From the NCBI GenBank assembly GCA_014896235.1, contig JADBKU010000037.1, positions 1 to 56,085 of the forward strand: a DNA stretch of 56,085 nucleotides, given 5' to 3'. The position numbers and the translations under genes were made by a program. The notes under the pieces are model-generated. The model worked only from the letters and a program-made list of their open reading frames with translations. It was not told the DNA's origin and searched no databases. This document shows positions 34,129 to 42,013 of the stretch, piece by piece (positions within the stretch are counted from its first letter, which is position 1; each line of letters opens with the position of its first letter). The DNA comes from a bacterium. GTDB lineage: Bacteria > Desulfobacterota > Binatia > Binatales > Binataceae.

Positions 34129-34902
34129 GGGCGGACGGCCGAGCACGATTCCGCCATCGATCGCGAGCACCTGTCCAGTGACGTTGATCGCCTTGTCCGA
34201 GCACAGCCACGCCACGGCGCGTCCGATATCGGTCGGCGTCTGCTCGCGGCCGAGCGGAGTGAGCGTTTTGACGGCATGTTCGAAGGCAAGGCGGGCGTGG
34301 TCTTTGCCGCCGCCGATCGCGGCGCCCAGTTCCTCCCAAATCTTGGTGTAAATCAAGCCTGGAGCAACCGCGTTGACCCGGATTCCTTTAGGGCCGAGCT
34401 GCAAGGCGAGGCTGCGCGTGTACGAGATCACGCCGGCCTTCGCGGCCGCATACGCGGCCAGCAGGGGAGTCGCGAGGATGCCCGCGATCGACGAGGTGTT
34501 GCAGATTACGCCGCCTTCGCGCATCCGCGGTGCGACTTCCTTCGAAACGAGATAGACGGAGTTGAGGTTCAAATCGACGTAACGCCGCCAGATCTCGACG
34601 CTATGCCACTCCGCGTGGCTTCCCGCCTCGAACCAGTTCGCTTCGCCGCCGCCGGCGTTGTTGCACAGGACGTGCGGATGCGGTCCCAGCTTTTGCGCGA
34701 TCGCTTCGACAGCGGCATGAACTTGCGCCTCGTCGGTGACATCGGCGGTGAAGGAGTGAACGCGGCCGGCGAGATCGGCCGGCGGCGCTTCGGGCCGCAG
34801 ATCGATCACGGCGACCGCTTCGACCGCCTGCTCCTCGAACAACGCGCGGACGATCCCGAGTCCGAGACCGCGCGCGCCGCCAGTGACTATTCCGTATTTC
34901 AT
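34111..34902 (-). CDS. Short-chain dehydrogenase/reductase
   Basis: A 263-residue classical SDR. The cofactor loop is TGGARGLG near residue 8-15, followed by LCNNAG and the catalytic Ser-Tyr-Lys in NTSSIAGI and YAAAKAG. The C-terminal IRVNAVAPGLIYTKIW and TGQVLAIDGG complete the family. An Asp at the end of strand 2 (VIDLRPE) predicts NAD rather than NADP. The substrate is unknown. Its ATG overlaps the stop of the AI-2E-type permease (ATGA), so they are translationally coupled. Confidence 0.92.
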   Translation of the reverse strand: MKYGIVTGGARGLGLGIVRALFEEQAVEAVAVIDLRPEAPPADLAGRVHSFTADVTDEAQVHAAVEAIAQKLGPHPHVLCNNAGGGEANWFEAGSHAEWHSVEIWRRYVDLNLNSVYLVSKEVAPRMREGGVICNTSSIAGILATPLLAAYAAAKAGVISYTRSLALQLGPKGIRVNAVAPGLIYTKIWEELGAAIGGGKDHARLAFEHAVKTLTPLGREQTPTDIGRAVAWLCSDKAINVTGQVLAIDGGIVLGRPPLRSAG

Positions 34903-36060
34903 CGCTTCTCCTCTCCTATCGAAATTCCAAGCTCCTCCTGGCGCACGGCGGAAACCGGCGGCGACGGCTTCGTATCCGCACCCGCGCCATTGTCCGCGGC
35001 CGCATCGTTCACATAGGTGCGTTGATAAACCTTGAGCAGCGCCGCGAACACCGAGAATACCGCCGGTCCCAGGAAAATGCCGAGCGGACCGTAAGCCTCG
35101 ATTCCGCCCGCCAGTCCGAAAAACAACGCGAGCGTCGGCAGGCCGGTGCCATGGCGCATCGCCAGTGGCTTGACGAAATTATCGATTACCGCGAGCGCCA
35201 CCAACGCCCATCCGACCAGCATCAGAGCCTTAAGCCAAGAATTTGCGACCGCCAGATAAATCGCGATCGGAACCCAAACGAAGGCGGTGCCGCCGAACGG
35301 AAGAAGACCGCCCGCCGCGGTCAGAATCGCCAATCCCGCCCAATAGGGCACGCCGCAGACGAAATAGCCCAAGCCTATCGTCAGGCCGTCAAGCCCGGCC
35401 GTGAGCATCAGGCCGCGCATCACCGACGACAGGGTTGCGGTGAGCGTGCCGAAAATCGCGGATTGATCCGCCTCGCTAAGCGGAGTCAGCGCGCGCAGGT
35501 CCTCGTACCACGCCTCGCCGTCGCGCAGCAGGTAGAAAAACGTGATCAGCATCACGCCGAAATGCAGAATCGAACTGGCGACGTTGCTGGCGGCCGAGCC
35601 GCCATGCGCGAGCGCATATTCGCTCACGATTTTGCCCGCCTGCGTCGCGAAGTGGCGAATTTCGTCTTCGAGATTGTAGCCGCGGCGGGTAAGCGCGGCC
35701 CTTGACCGCGCGGCGGTCTTGCGTCGCGCCAAGCCATTGAACGAATTTTTTCAGTCCGCCGTCGGCGGTAAAGCTCGCGAGCGAGCCATAAAGCGCTTGC
35801 GCCTCGCGCACCAGCCGCGCGGAAAGCCAGATCGCCGGCAAAATCACGCCCAGCGCGACGATTATCGTGATGATTACGGCCGCGAGGCTGCGGCTGCGAA
35901 TATGGCGATGGAGCCGATCGAGCGCCGGATGAACCAGAAACGCGAGCAGCATCGCCCACGCGATCGGCGCGAGAAACGGTTCGATTACCTGATAAAGTTG
36001 CCACGCGATGACCGCAAGAAAGCCAAAAAAGAAGACCTGGACAATTCGTTCCTGGTTCAT
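34899..36060 (-). pseudogene. AI-2E transporter family permease, frameshifted
   Basis: Two frames make one PF01594-type permease. The N-terminal part (from 36060) has the family start and hydrophobic region FLAPIAWAMLLAFLVHPALDRL, and runs to GATQDRRAVKG. The C-terminal part (34899 to about 35696) has LHFGVMLITFFYLLRDGE, GVPYWAGLAILTAAGGLLPFGG and VKPLAM, which are family hallmarks. Removing one base from the CCC at 35699-35701 reads AVKAALTRRGYNL and joins them. In the other direction the N-terminal frame drifts into a Arg-rich nonsense tail. The substrate of such proteins is often unknown despite the name. Its end overlaps SDR by 4 bases. Confidence 0.88.
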
Positions 36061-36203
36061 TTCACGGCCGCCGCGGGCGCTGGCAGCTTAACAGATGCGC
36101 GGATTGCCGTCGCGCGGTTGCCAATCGCGCCGCGCTCGCGTCTAATCGGGATGCCCGACGCGGATGGCGGCGGGCGAAAAAAGATCGCATAGCTGAAAGA
36201 GTC

Positions 36204-37166
36204 GTGGCCGACGCCGCATCGTTATCGCTACCCGCTCAGGACGCCGCCGCGCGGATCCGCGCGGAAATCGACAGGCTTTATCGCGAAGGCGTCGTCCATT
36301 GCGACGACGGTTTCGTTAAAAGCCTCTACCCGACCAGTTTGACGCCCGGACGAGGCCGTTTCCTGGGCGAACTCGCCCGCCAATTGGCGCCGCGCGCGAC
36401 GCTTGAAGTCGGGATGGGTTGGGGACTCTCGACCCTCCATCTGCTCGAAGGCCTGCTGCGGGCGGGCGGCCCGCATCAACCGCACATCGTGATGGATCCG
36501 TTTCAGCATACGATGCTGCATGGCGGAGCATTGCGGGCGATCAGGGAAGCCGGCGCGGCGAATTTGATCGAGTTTCACGAGGTTCCCTCGGAAATCCACA
36601 TGCCCAAGCTGGTCGAACAGGGGCGCAAATTCGATTTCATCTTTATCGACGGCGATCATCGCTTCGACGGCGCCTTCGTCGATCTGGTCTTCGCGCACAA
36701 ACTGCTCACGCCGGGCGGCGTCGTGGTGATGGACGACACGGAATACGATTCGGTTTTTCTGGCGTGCCGGTTCGCGGAAACCAACTGGAATTACAGCTAC
36801 GTCGCGGGCCACAGCGATCGCGCCAGCGCGGACGCCGGCCGGCATCGCTACCGCAACGCGCGGCCGCGCCCGCAGATCGCCGCGTGGCGCAAGCCGATGG
36901 CCGATCCGGAACGCAGCCAGCATCATTTCAATTCATTCGTCGATGATTTTTCGCCCTATATCCGCGCGAACCGCATGCGAAGCAGCCGTCTTGCGCATGC
37001 CGGGCTGGTCGCCCTGCGCGCGGGCGACCGCGAGGCCGCACGGCGATCCTTCCGCGCCGCGTTGCGCGAAGATCCGGCGCGCGTCAAAAATCTCTTTCGC
37101 TATTTGCGCACCTATTTGCCGCCCGGGATGGCGCGCCTATTGACCGGGCGCAGCAAGCACGGCTGA
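36204..37166 (+). CDS. SAM-dependent class I methyltransferase
   Basis: A 320-residue soluble protein. The Rossmann-type core shows LEVGMGWGLSTLHLLEGL (glycine-rich SAM loop), HIVMDPFQ at strand 2 with its Asp, FDFIFIDGDHRFDGAFVDLVF and PGGVVVMDD. This is the Methyltransf_24 or small-molecule O-methyltransferase layout, with the DGDH motif common in that group. A helical C-terminal region (about 240-320) has a TPR-like pair. It starts at a GTG with AAAGAG just upstream. It precedes the VOC gene by 39 bases; the substrate is unknown. Confidence 0.85.
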   Translation: MADAASLSLPAQDAAARIRAEIDRLYREGVVHCDDGFVKSLYPTSLTPGRGRFLGELARQLAPRATLEVGMGWGLSTLHLLEGLLRAGGPHQPHIVMDPFQHTMLHGGALRAIREAGAANLIEFHEVPSEIHMPKLVEQGRKFDFIFIDGDHRFDGAFVDLVFAHKLLTPGGVVVMDDTEYDSVFLACRFAETNWNYSYVAGHSDRASADAGRHRYRNARPRPQIAAWRKPMADPERSQHHFNSFVDDFSPYIRANRMRSSRLAHAGLVALRAGDREAARRSFRAALREDPARVKNLFRYLRTYLPPGMARLLTGRSKHG

Positions 37167-37205
37167 CACGAACCGGCAGCCGCGCGGAAAGAATCGGGAT
37201 CAGCC

Positions 37206-37640
37206 ATGGAAATCAACGGCGTCGCCCATATTTTCGTCAGCGTGATCAAATTCGACGAATGCGCCGCGTTTTACCGGCGATTGCTGCCCTTTCTCGGCCT
37301 GACCCATACGGTGCGCGACACTCCCGAGCAGCTTTATTGTATCGGCGGACGGACCGGCTTCGGCGTCGCGCGATGCGCGCCGGAGTTCCGCGATTCGCCG
37401 TTTTTGCAAAAGCGCAGCGGATTGCATCACGTGTGCTTCCGCGCGCGCTCGCGTGAAGACGTCGACGCGGTCCATCGGCTGGCGCTCGAACTGGGCGCCA
37501 AGATCGTCCGCGCGCCTGAAACTGGCCAGTGGGCGCCGGGATATTATTCGGTATTGTTCGAGGATCCGGACGGCATCCGGCTGGAGGTCAATCACATCCC
37601 CGGCAAAGGCCTGCTCGCGCCTAATCAGCCCGAGAAATGA
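37206..37640 (+). CDS. VOC family (glyoxalase/dioxygenase superfamily) protein
   Basis: A 144-residue protein made of two babbab modules. The metal ligands are visible: His in VAHIFVSVIKFDE near the start, His in LHHVCFRARS at the centre and Glu in IRLEVNH near the end. YYSVLFEDPDGIRLEV is the classic glyoxalase/extradiol-like motif. Members include lactoylglutathione lyases, fosfomycin resistance proteins and methylmalonyl-CoA epimerases; the exact reaction cannot be read. It follows the methyltransferase gene, so the two may modify the same compound. Confidence 0.87.
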   Translation: MEINGVAHIFVSVIKFDECAAFYRRLLPFLGLTHTVRDTPEQLYCIGGRTGFGVARCAPEFRDSPFLQKRSGLHHVCFRARSREDVDAVHRLALELGAKIVRAPETGQWAPGYYSVLFEDPDGIRLEVNHIPGKGLLAPNQPEK

Positions 37641-37663
37641 ACCGCGCACAAGGAAGTCAGAAA

Positions 37664-37972
37664 TTACTTGGGCGGCGGCAGATGCAAAGCCGATAACAAC
37701 GCAGGCACGATCAGATTTGCCAGGAATGCGATAATCGGCAGCGCAATCGCGATAACCACACTCGCGGCATATATGCGATGGCTGATTTTATCGAGAATCT
37801 CGGCCTGTTTCTCGGTTCGGCTTTTTAGAGCGTTGACCGCCTCGACGAGTCCACCGACCGATCGCTGCAATTCCATGATCGCTTGCAGCGTGAAGCTATA
37901 GTCCGTCATCGGATACCGAGGCGGCGTCGCTTCGGGAATTTCCGTAGGAGGTGTACTGCCAGCTTGAGCCAT
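37664..37972 (-). CDS. Small coiled-coil and single-helix membrane protein, unknown
   Basis: A 102-residue protein. A Pro-rich N-terminus is followed by a heptad-like helix (LQAIMELQRSVGGLVEAVNAL) and one long hydrophobic helix at about residues 65-92 (ASVVIAIALPIIAFLANLIV), then a short tail. The layout recalls XhlA-type phage proteins and small antiphage effectors, but that is only shape. AGGT seven or eight bases before the ATG supports this start, which overlaps the upstream gene by 77 bases; an ATG at 37909 would overlap by 14. Base composition is lower in GC than the flanks. Unrecognised. Confidence 0.55.
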   Translation of the reverse strand: MAQAGSTPPTEIPEATPPRYPMTDYSFTLQAIMELQRSVGGLVEAVNALKSRTEKQAEILDKISHRIYAASVVIAIALPIIAFLANLIVPALLSALHLPPPK

Positions 37973-38276
37973 TATTCGACCTGCTCGTCAGCTCACTGCC
38001 GGCGACCCACTCCCATATTTGTGGAGAACTGCGGCCATAATATCCCGCAACGTTAAGGATCACGGCGCTGCCGTTGCTGCCGTCCGTAATCCCGAGCCTG
38101 TCGGAAACCTCCTTCGCCGTAGCCGCTATTTTAGGAGAGACCGCGACTAAATAATTCTCGCCAGGAGGAATTTTAATGTAATTGGCCGGAAAATTAGCGT
38201 TTAATGCCGCCGCCAACTTGGCAGGTTCGGTCGCCCCGACGATCGCGAAGATGGTCATTGGTGTTGAGTCTGACAT
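37896..38276 (-). CDS. Hypothetical protein paired with the small membrane protein
   Basis: A 126-residue soluble protein with no known domain. Residues 8-90 have a compact alternation (FAIVGATEPAKLAAALNANF, then NYLVAVSPKIAATAKEV, SAVILNVAGYYGRS and PQIWEWV), consistent with an alpha/beta fold, followed by a Ser/Asn-rich tail. The IWEW ending recurs in small uncharacterised bacterial proteins, by memory only. It is lower in GC than neighbours and sits just upstream of the membrane gene, 120 bases from tRNA-Val. Function unknown. Confidence 0.6.
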   Translation of the reverse strand: MSDSTPMTIFAIVGATEPAKLAAALNANFPANYIKIPPGENYLVAVSPKIAATAKEVSDRLGITDGSNGSAVILNVAGYYGRSSPQIWEWVAGSELTSRSNNGSSWQYTSYGNSRSDAASVSDDGL

Positions 38277-38397
38277 CGCATAAGAAAGCGGGCAAGCAAT
38301 TCCCGCTGTGAGTCCGCATGGCTGTGGTTGCCGATAGCGCGGGAATTATCTATCCTTCGTATTTCCCTGCGCGATTGCGCATGGGTCTTGTATGCAC

Positions 38398-38472
38398 AGG
38401 CACGTAGCTCAGCGGGAGAGCACTTCCCTGACACGGAAGGGGTCGGCGGTTCAATCCCGCCCGTGCCTACCA
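38398..38472 (+). tRNA. tRNA-Val (anticodon GAC)
   Basis: A 75-base gene with the CCA end encoded. The acceptor stem AGGCACG/CGTGCCT (38398-38404 with 38462-38468) pairs perfectly, the anticodon stem is CTTCC/GGAAG with loop CTGACAC, giving anticodon GAC, and the T arm GGCGG/CCGCC with TTCAATC is standard. It lies alone upstream of thrS, with a low-GC gene pair on its other side. Confidence 0.95.
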
Positions 38473-38562
38473 GCTTTTTCGCCAAATTTGGCCTGCGCCA
38501 TTCGTTTATCGCGTGCGGCCGCTTTCACGCGCCGCGCCGAATACGCTTCGATGCCCGCTTAG

Positions 38563-40572
38563 ATGAGCGCTGAAATAACCGTCACCGTTAACGGCCACGC
38601 CCGGACCGTTCCGGCGGGCGTACGGGTGCGCGAAGCGCTCGACGGCGCCGCCGGACGCGACACGATCGCCGCGCGCGTCAATGGCAAGCTTATCGACCTC
38701 GACCGCACGCTCGACGCCGACGCGGTAATCGAACCGGTCGCCGCGGACAGTCCCGAGGGCCTCGACATAATCCGCCACTCCACGGCGCATCTGATGGCGC
38801 AGGCGGTGCAAAGCCTGTTCCCCGGCACGCAGGTGACGATCGGGCCGACGATCGAGGACGGCTTCTTTTACGATTTCGCGCCGCCGCGCCCGTTCACGGT
38901 CGACGATCTGCCGAAGATCGAACAGAAGATGCGCGAATTGGCGAAGGCCGATCTGAAAATCGAGCGCATCGAAGTTCCCCGCGCCGAAGCCGCCGAAACC
39001 TTTGCGCGGATGGGCGAAAAATACAAGGTCGAGATAATCGAAGGCATCCCGGAGGAGCGCGTCTCGATTTACCGGCAGGGCGACTGGATGGACCTCTGCC
39101 GCGGCCCGCACGTGCCGTCAACCCGCTACATTCGCGCATTCAAGCTCACGGGCGTCGCGGGAGCGTATTGGCGCGGCGACGAGCGCAACGCGATGCTCTC
39201 GCGGATTTACGGCGCCGCTTTCGCCACCAAAGAGGCGCTTGAGGAACATCTTAAGCTGATCGAGCTGGCGCGCGCCCGCGACCATCGCAAGCTCGGCCGC
39301 GAACTAGGCTTGTTCATATTCGATCCGATCTCGCCGGGATCGCCGTTCTTTCTGCCGAAGGGCGCGATCATCTACAATGAGTTGATCGACTACATGCGGC
39401 GGCTTTACCGGCGCTACGGCTTCGACGAGGTGATCACGCCGCAGATTTATCGCAACGAGCTTTGGCATGCGTCGGGCCACTGGGACAATTTCCGCGACAA
39501 CATGTTCCTGACGGTCGACCAGGAGGGCGACGGCCGTATCGATTCGAGCGCCGACGGATGGCGTCACGGCTACGCGGTCAAGCCGATGAACTGTCCGGGG
39601 CATACGTTCGTCTATGCCGCCGAAAAGCGGTCTTATCGCGATTTACCGCTGCGCATCGCCGACTTCGGCCGGCTCCATCGCGCGGAACGATCCGGCGCTC
39701 TGCACGGCCTGACGCGGGTCCGCACGATGGCGCAGGACGACGCGCATATTTTCTGCACCCCCGAGCAGGTGTCTGAAGAGATCGATCTGAACCTGAAAAT
39801 GGTGCGCGACGTTTACACCGCGCTCGGCTTCGAGCGCCTGGAGTCTAAGCTTGCGACGATGCCGGAGAAGCATCTTGGGACCGTCGAGCTGTGGCGCGAG
39901 ACCGAGGCGGCGCTGGGCCGCGCGCTCGATCGCAACCATCTGCCGTGGCAGGAAAATCCGGGCGAAGGCGCGTTTTACGGCCCCAAAATCGAGATTTATG
40001 TGCCTGACGCGCTCAAGCGCAAATGGCAACTCGCGACGATTCAGCTCGATTACAACATGCCGGAGCGCTTTGACCTCACTTACACGACCAGCGCCGGCGC
40101 GGAGGCGCGGCCGGTGATGATCCATCGGGCGATTCTCGGTTCGCTCGAGCGGTTTATCGGCGTGCTGTTGGAGCATACGGGCGGCGTGCTGCCGTTCTGG
40201 CTCGCGCCCGAACAGGCGCGCGTGCTTTCGCTGAGCGAAAAGGTCGAAGCATACGCCGCCGAAATCGCCGCGACGCTCAAGTCGCTGGGCTTTCGCGCGC
40301 ACGCCGATTTGCGCAACGAAAAGCTCGGCTTCAAGGTGCGCGAAGCGGAACTGGCCAAGGTTCCGTACATAATCGTAGTTGGCGAGCGCGAGGCCGCCGC
40401 GCGCGAGATTTCGCTGCGCCGCCTGCGCGGCCCGCGCAACGAAACCATGGCGCTGCATGTCGAGCTGTCTATGCAGCCCGCCTCCTATCGGGCTTGGCGC
40501 GAACCGCGCAACGAAACCATGGCGCTGGATCAGCTAATAACCCTGCTCAAGAACGAGCCCGTCCCGTCATAA
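38563..40572 (+). CDS. thrS: Threonyl-tRNA synthetase, with an in-frame C-terminal insertion
   Basis: A 669-residue class II synthetase that charges tRNA-Thr. It has the N-terminal TGS domain (about 1-62), the editing domain (HSTAHLMAQ), the catalytic core with MNCPGHTFVY, FGRLHRAERSGALHG, RTMAQDDAHIFC and motif 3 HRAILGSLERF, and the anticodon-binding end. Near the C-terminus the segment GPRNETMAL recurs as EPRNETMAL, 24 residues apart, which would be one copy in other ThrS proteins. It heads the thrS-infC-rpmI-rplT-pheST run. The core is intact, so it is likely active. Confidence 0.94.
   Translation: MSAEITVTVNGHARTVPAGVRVREALDGAAGRDTIAARVNGKLIDLDRTLDADAVIEPVAADSPEGLDIIRHSTAHLMAQAVQSLFPGTQVTIGPTIEDGFFYDFAPPRPFTVDDLPKIEQKMRELAKADLKIERIEVPRAEAAETFARMGEKYKVEIIEGIPEERVSIYRQGDWMDLCRGPHVPSTRYIRAFKLTGVAGAYWRGDERNAMLSRIYGAAFATKEALEEHLKLIELARARDHRKLGRELGLFIFDPISPGSPFFLPKGAIIYNELIDYMRRLYRRYGFDEVITPQIYRNELWHASGHWDNFRDNMFLTVDQEGDGRIDSSADGWRHGYAVKPMNCPGHTFVYAAEKRSYRDLPLRIADFGRLHRAERSGALHGLTRVRTMAQDDAHIFCTPEQVSEEIDLNLKMVRDVYTALGFERLESKLATMPEKHLGTVELWRETEAALGRALDRNHLPWQENPGEGAFYGPKIEIYVPDALKRKWQLATIQLDYNMPERFDLTYTTSAGAEARPVMIHRAILGSLERFIGVLLEHTGGVLPFWLAPEQARVLSLSEKVEAYAAEIAATLKSLGFRAHADLRNEKLGFKVREAELAKVPYIIVVGEREAAAREISLRRLRGPRNETMALHVELSMQPASYRAWREPRNETMALDQLITLLKNEPVPS
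40432..40527 (+). repeat. 24-bp direct repeats bounding a 72-bp in-frame insertion in thrS
   Basis: The 24 bases at 40432-40455 recur exactly at 40504-40527, 72 bases on. Between them lie 48 bases including a small hairpin (GCCCG...CGGGC). Deleting one repeat and the spacer restores a normal-looking ThrS end (NETMALDQLITLLK). Confidence 0.75.
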
Positions 40573-40600
40573 GAAAATTTGGCTTTAATCCTGAATCGAT

Positions 40601-40711
40601 TTGGAGTTAATCTATTTGCCGCCCGGCCAGGCGCGTCGCGCGCCGGCGGTGGCAAGGCGCGCCCGAGGGCGCTTAATTCAGACTCGGCCCATCAGCCGAG
40701 GGAGGTGGCTT
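40601..40711 (+). promoter_or_regulatory. Structured infC leader
   Basis: The leader between thrS and infC holds three small hairpins: GGCGCG/CGCGCC near 40630-40645, GCGCCC/GGGCGC near 40663-40676, and CTCGGC/GCCGAG at 40683-40700, the last touching the GGAGG at 40701-40705. infC-rpmI-rplT leaders in other bacteria bind L20 or IF-3 for autocontrol; a similar role here is inference. Confidence 0.45.
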
Positions 40712-41248
40712 ATCCGTAGAGATTTCCGTACCCCACCGTCGCGGGAACCGGCGATTCGCTATAACAATCTGATTCGCGCTCCCGAGGTCCGTGTGATCGA
40801 CGCCGACGGCTCTCAGGTCGGCGTGATGAATATCCGCGAGGCATTGCGCATCGCCGAGAGCCGCGGACTCGACCTCGTCGAAGTGGCGTCAACCGCGAAT
40901 CCGCCGGTCTGCCGTATCACCGATTTCGACAAGTACCGCTACGCGCAAAAGAAAAAAGCGCACGACTCCAAGCGCCATGCGTCCGCCAGCGCGGTCAAGG
41001 AAGTCAAGATGGGCGCGCTGACCGACAAGCACGACGTCGATTTCAAAATCGCCCATATCAGGCGCTTTGTTGGCGAAGGCCAGCGTGTTAAGCTTTCGAT
41101 TTCATTTCGCGGCCGGCAGATAACCCATCCGGAGCTTGGCCGCGCCCTGCTCGACCGTATCGTCGAACAGGTGCGCGACATCGCGCAGCCCGAAGGAACG
41201 GGCCGGATGGAGGGTCGGAATATGTCGATTCTGCTCACGCCGCGTTAG
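40712..41248 (+). CDS. infC: Translation initiation factor IF-3, probable ATC start
   Basis: About 178 residues. The N-terminal domain starts IRRDFRTPPSREPAIRYNNLIRAPEVRVID; the linker and C-terminal domain show ALRIAESRGLDLVEV, RITDFDKYRYAQKKK, KEVKMG and RFVGEGQRVKLSISFRGR. IF-3 guards start-codon choice on the 30S subunit. No ATG, GTG or TTG fits: the perfect GGAGG at 40701-40705 lies six bases before an in-frame ATC at 40712, matching the rare AUU/AUC starts by which infC represses itself in other bacteria. An upstream ATG at 40601 would read through the leader and add 37 atypical residues. Confidence 0.9.
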   Translation: MRRDFRTPPSREPAIRYNNLIRAPEVRVIDADGSQVGVMNIREALRIAESRGLDLVEVASTANPPVCRITDFDKYRYAQKKKAHDSKRHASASAVKEVKMGALTDKHDVDFKIAHIRRFVGEGQRVKLSISFRGRQITHPELGRALLDRIVEQVRDIAQPEGTGRMEGRNMSILLTPR

Positions 41249-41274
41249 AAATTTCAGCGGAACGTTTAATACCT

Positions 41275-41472
41275 ATGCCGAAGATCAAAAGTTCGCGCAG
41301 CGCCGCCAAGCGCTTTTCGTTCAGCAAGACCGGACAGGCGAAGCACAAGCGCACCAATCTGCGCCATCTGCTGTCCAGCAAGAGCCGCGCGCGCAAACGC
41401 CGCCTGCGCCGCGCCGGAACGCTCAATGCGACCGACAACGCGACGGTGCATCGCCTGCTGCCGTATCTCTAG
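41275..41472 (+). CDS. rpmI: 50S ribosomal protein L35
   Basis: A 65-residue basic protein. It has the L35 sequence MPKIKSSRSAAKRFSFSKTG with the conserved Lys/Ser start, then AKHKRTNLRHLLSSKS and RKRRLRRAGTL. It lies 26 bases after infC and 60 bases before rplT, the usual order, and would share their control. Confidence 0.96.
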   Translation: MPKIKSSRSAAKRFSFSKTGQAKHKRTNLRHLLSSKSRARKRRLRRAGTLNATDNATVHRLLPYL

Positions 41473-41532
41473 ACTGAGGAACGCACCGAAAGGCCGCGTC
41501 CAGCGACTATTAGAAGGAAGGATTGTTCTCCG

Positions 41533-41901
41533 ATGCCACGCGCAAAGGGCGGTCCCAAAACCCGCCGCCGCCACAAGCGGCAACTCAAGCTCGCCTCCGG
41601 CTTCGTCGGCGGGCGCAAGCTGTACCGGCAGGCGCGCAGCACCCTTGAAAAGGGGCTGACCTACGCCTATCGCGATCGCAAACAGAAAAAGCGCGAATTT
41701 CGCGCCCTCTGGATCACGCGCATCAACGCGCTGGTCCGCGAGCACGGGCTGAGCTACAGCCGCTTCATGGACGGCCTCAAGAAGGCCGGCATCGAGCTCG
41801 ACCGCAAGCAGCTTGCCGCGCTCGCGATCGAACGCGAGGCGCTGTTCGCGGAGCTGGCGAACGCTGCCAAGCAGGCGCTGGGCGCGGCGCAGGCCGCGTA
41901 A
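41533..41901 (+). CDS. rplT: 50S ribosomal protein L20
   Basis: A 122-residue ribosomal protein with the family start [20 protein letters not shown] and the core [20 protein letters not shown], then [25 protein letters not shown]20 binds 23S rRNA early in assembly and in other bacteria also represses its own operon through the leader. It follows rpmI and precedes pheS by 112 bases that include a hairpin. Confidence 0.96.
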   Translation: MPRAKGGPKTRRRHKRQLKLASGFVGGRKLYRQARSTLEKGLTYAYRDRKQKKREFRALWITRINALVREHGLSYSRFMDGLKKAGIELDRKQLAALAIEREALFAELANAAKQALGAAQAA

Positions 41902-41939
41902 GCGCGCCGCGCGCCCATCGTGCGGGCGCGCGCCATCAG

Positions 41940-41972
41940 GGACCATGCGGATTTCCGCATGGTCCTTGCGTT
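41940..41972 (+). terminator. Hairpin between rplT and pheS, possible terminator or attenuator
   Basis: An 11-bp perfect stem (arms 41940-41950 and 41955-41965, 4-base loop) is followed by TTGCGTTT rather than a clean T-run. It could trim transcripts of the ribosomal genes or attenuate pheST. No Phe-rich leader peptide was seen in the 60 bases downstream. Confidence 0.5.
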
Positions 41973-42013
41973 TGACGGTCCTGAGCCTCGGCTAATGGTT
42001 CCGGAATAGCCTG

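Noticed and set aside
33735..34289. A 184-residue minus-strand frame overlapping the SDR gene and terminator
   Set aside because: Its Arg/Ser-rich composition is that of a shadow frame of GC-rich coding DNA, and it crosses the terminator hairpin.
37650..38480. A tRNA-associated prophage or integrative element
   Set aside because: No integrase, no phage structural gene and no duplicate of the tRNA 3' end were seen; only a low-GC gene pair.
38473..38562. T-box or other tRNA-sensing leader upstream of thrS
   Set aside because: Only 90 bases lie between tRNA-Val and thrS and no T-box sequence or terminator/antiterminator pair was seen.
41956..41995. A short leader peptide before pheS
   Set aside because: A reading frame exists but contains no Phe codons to sense phenylalanine, so it does not support classical attenuation.
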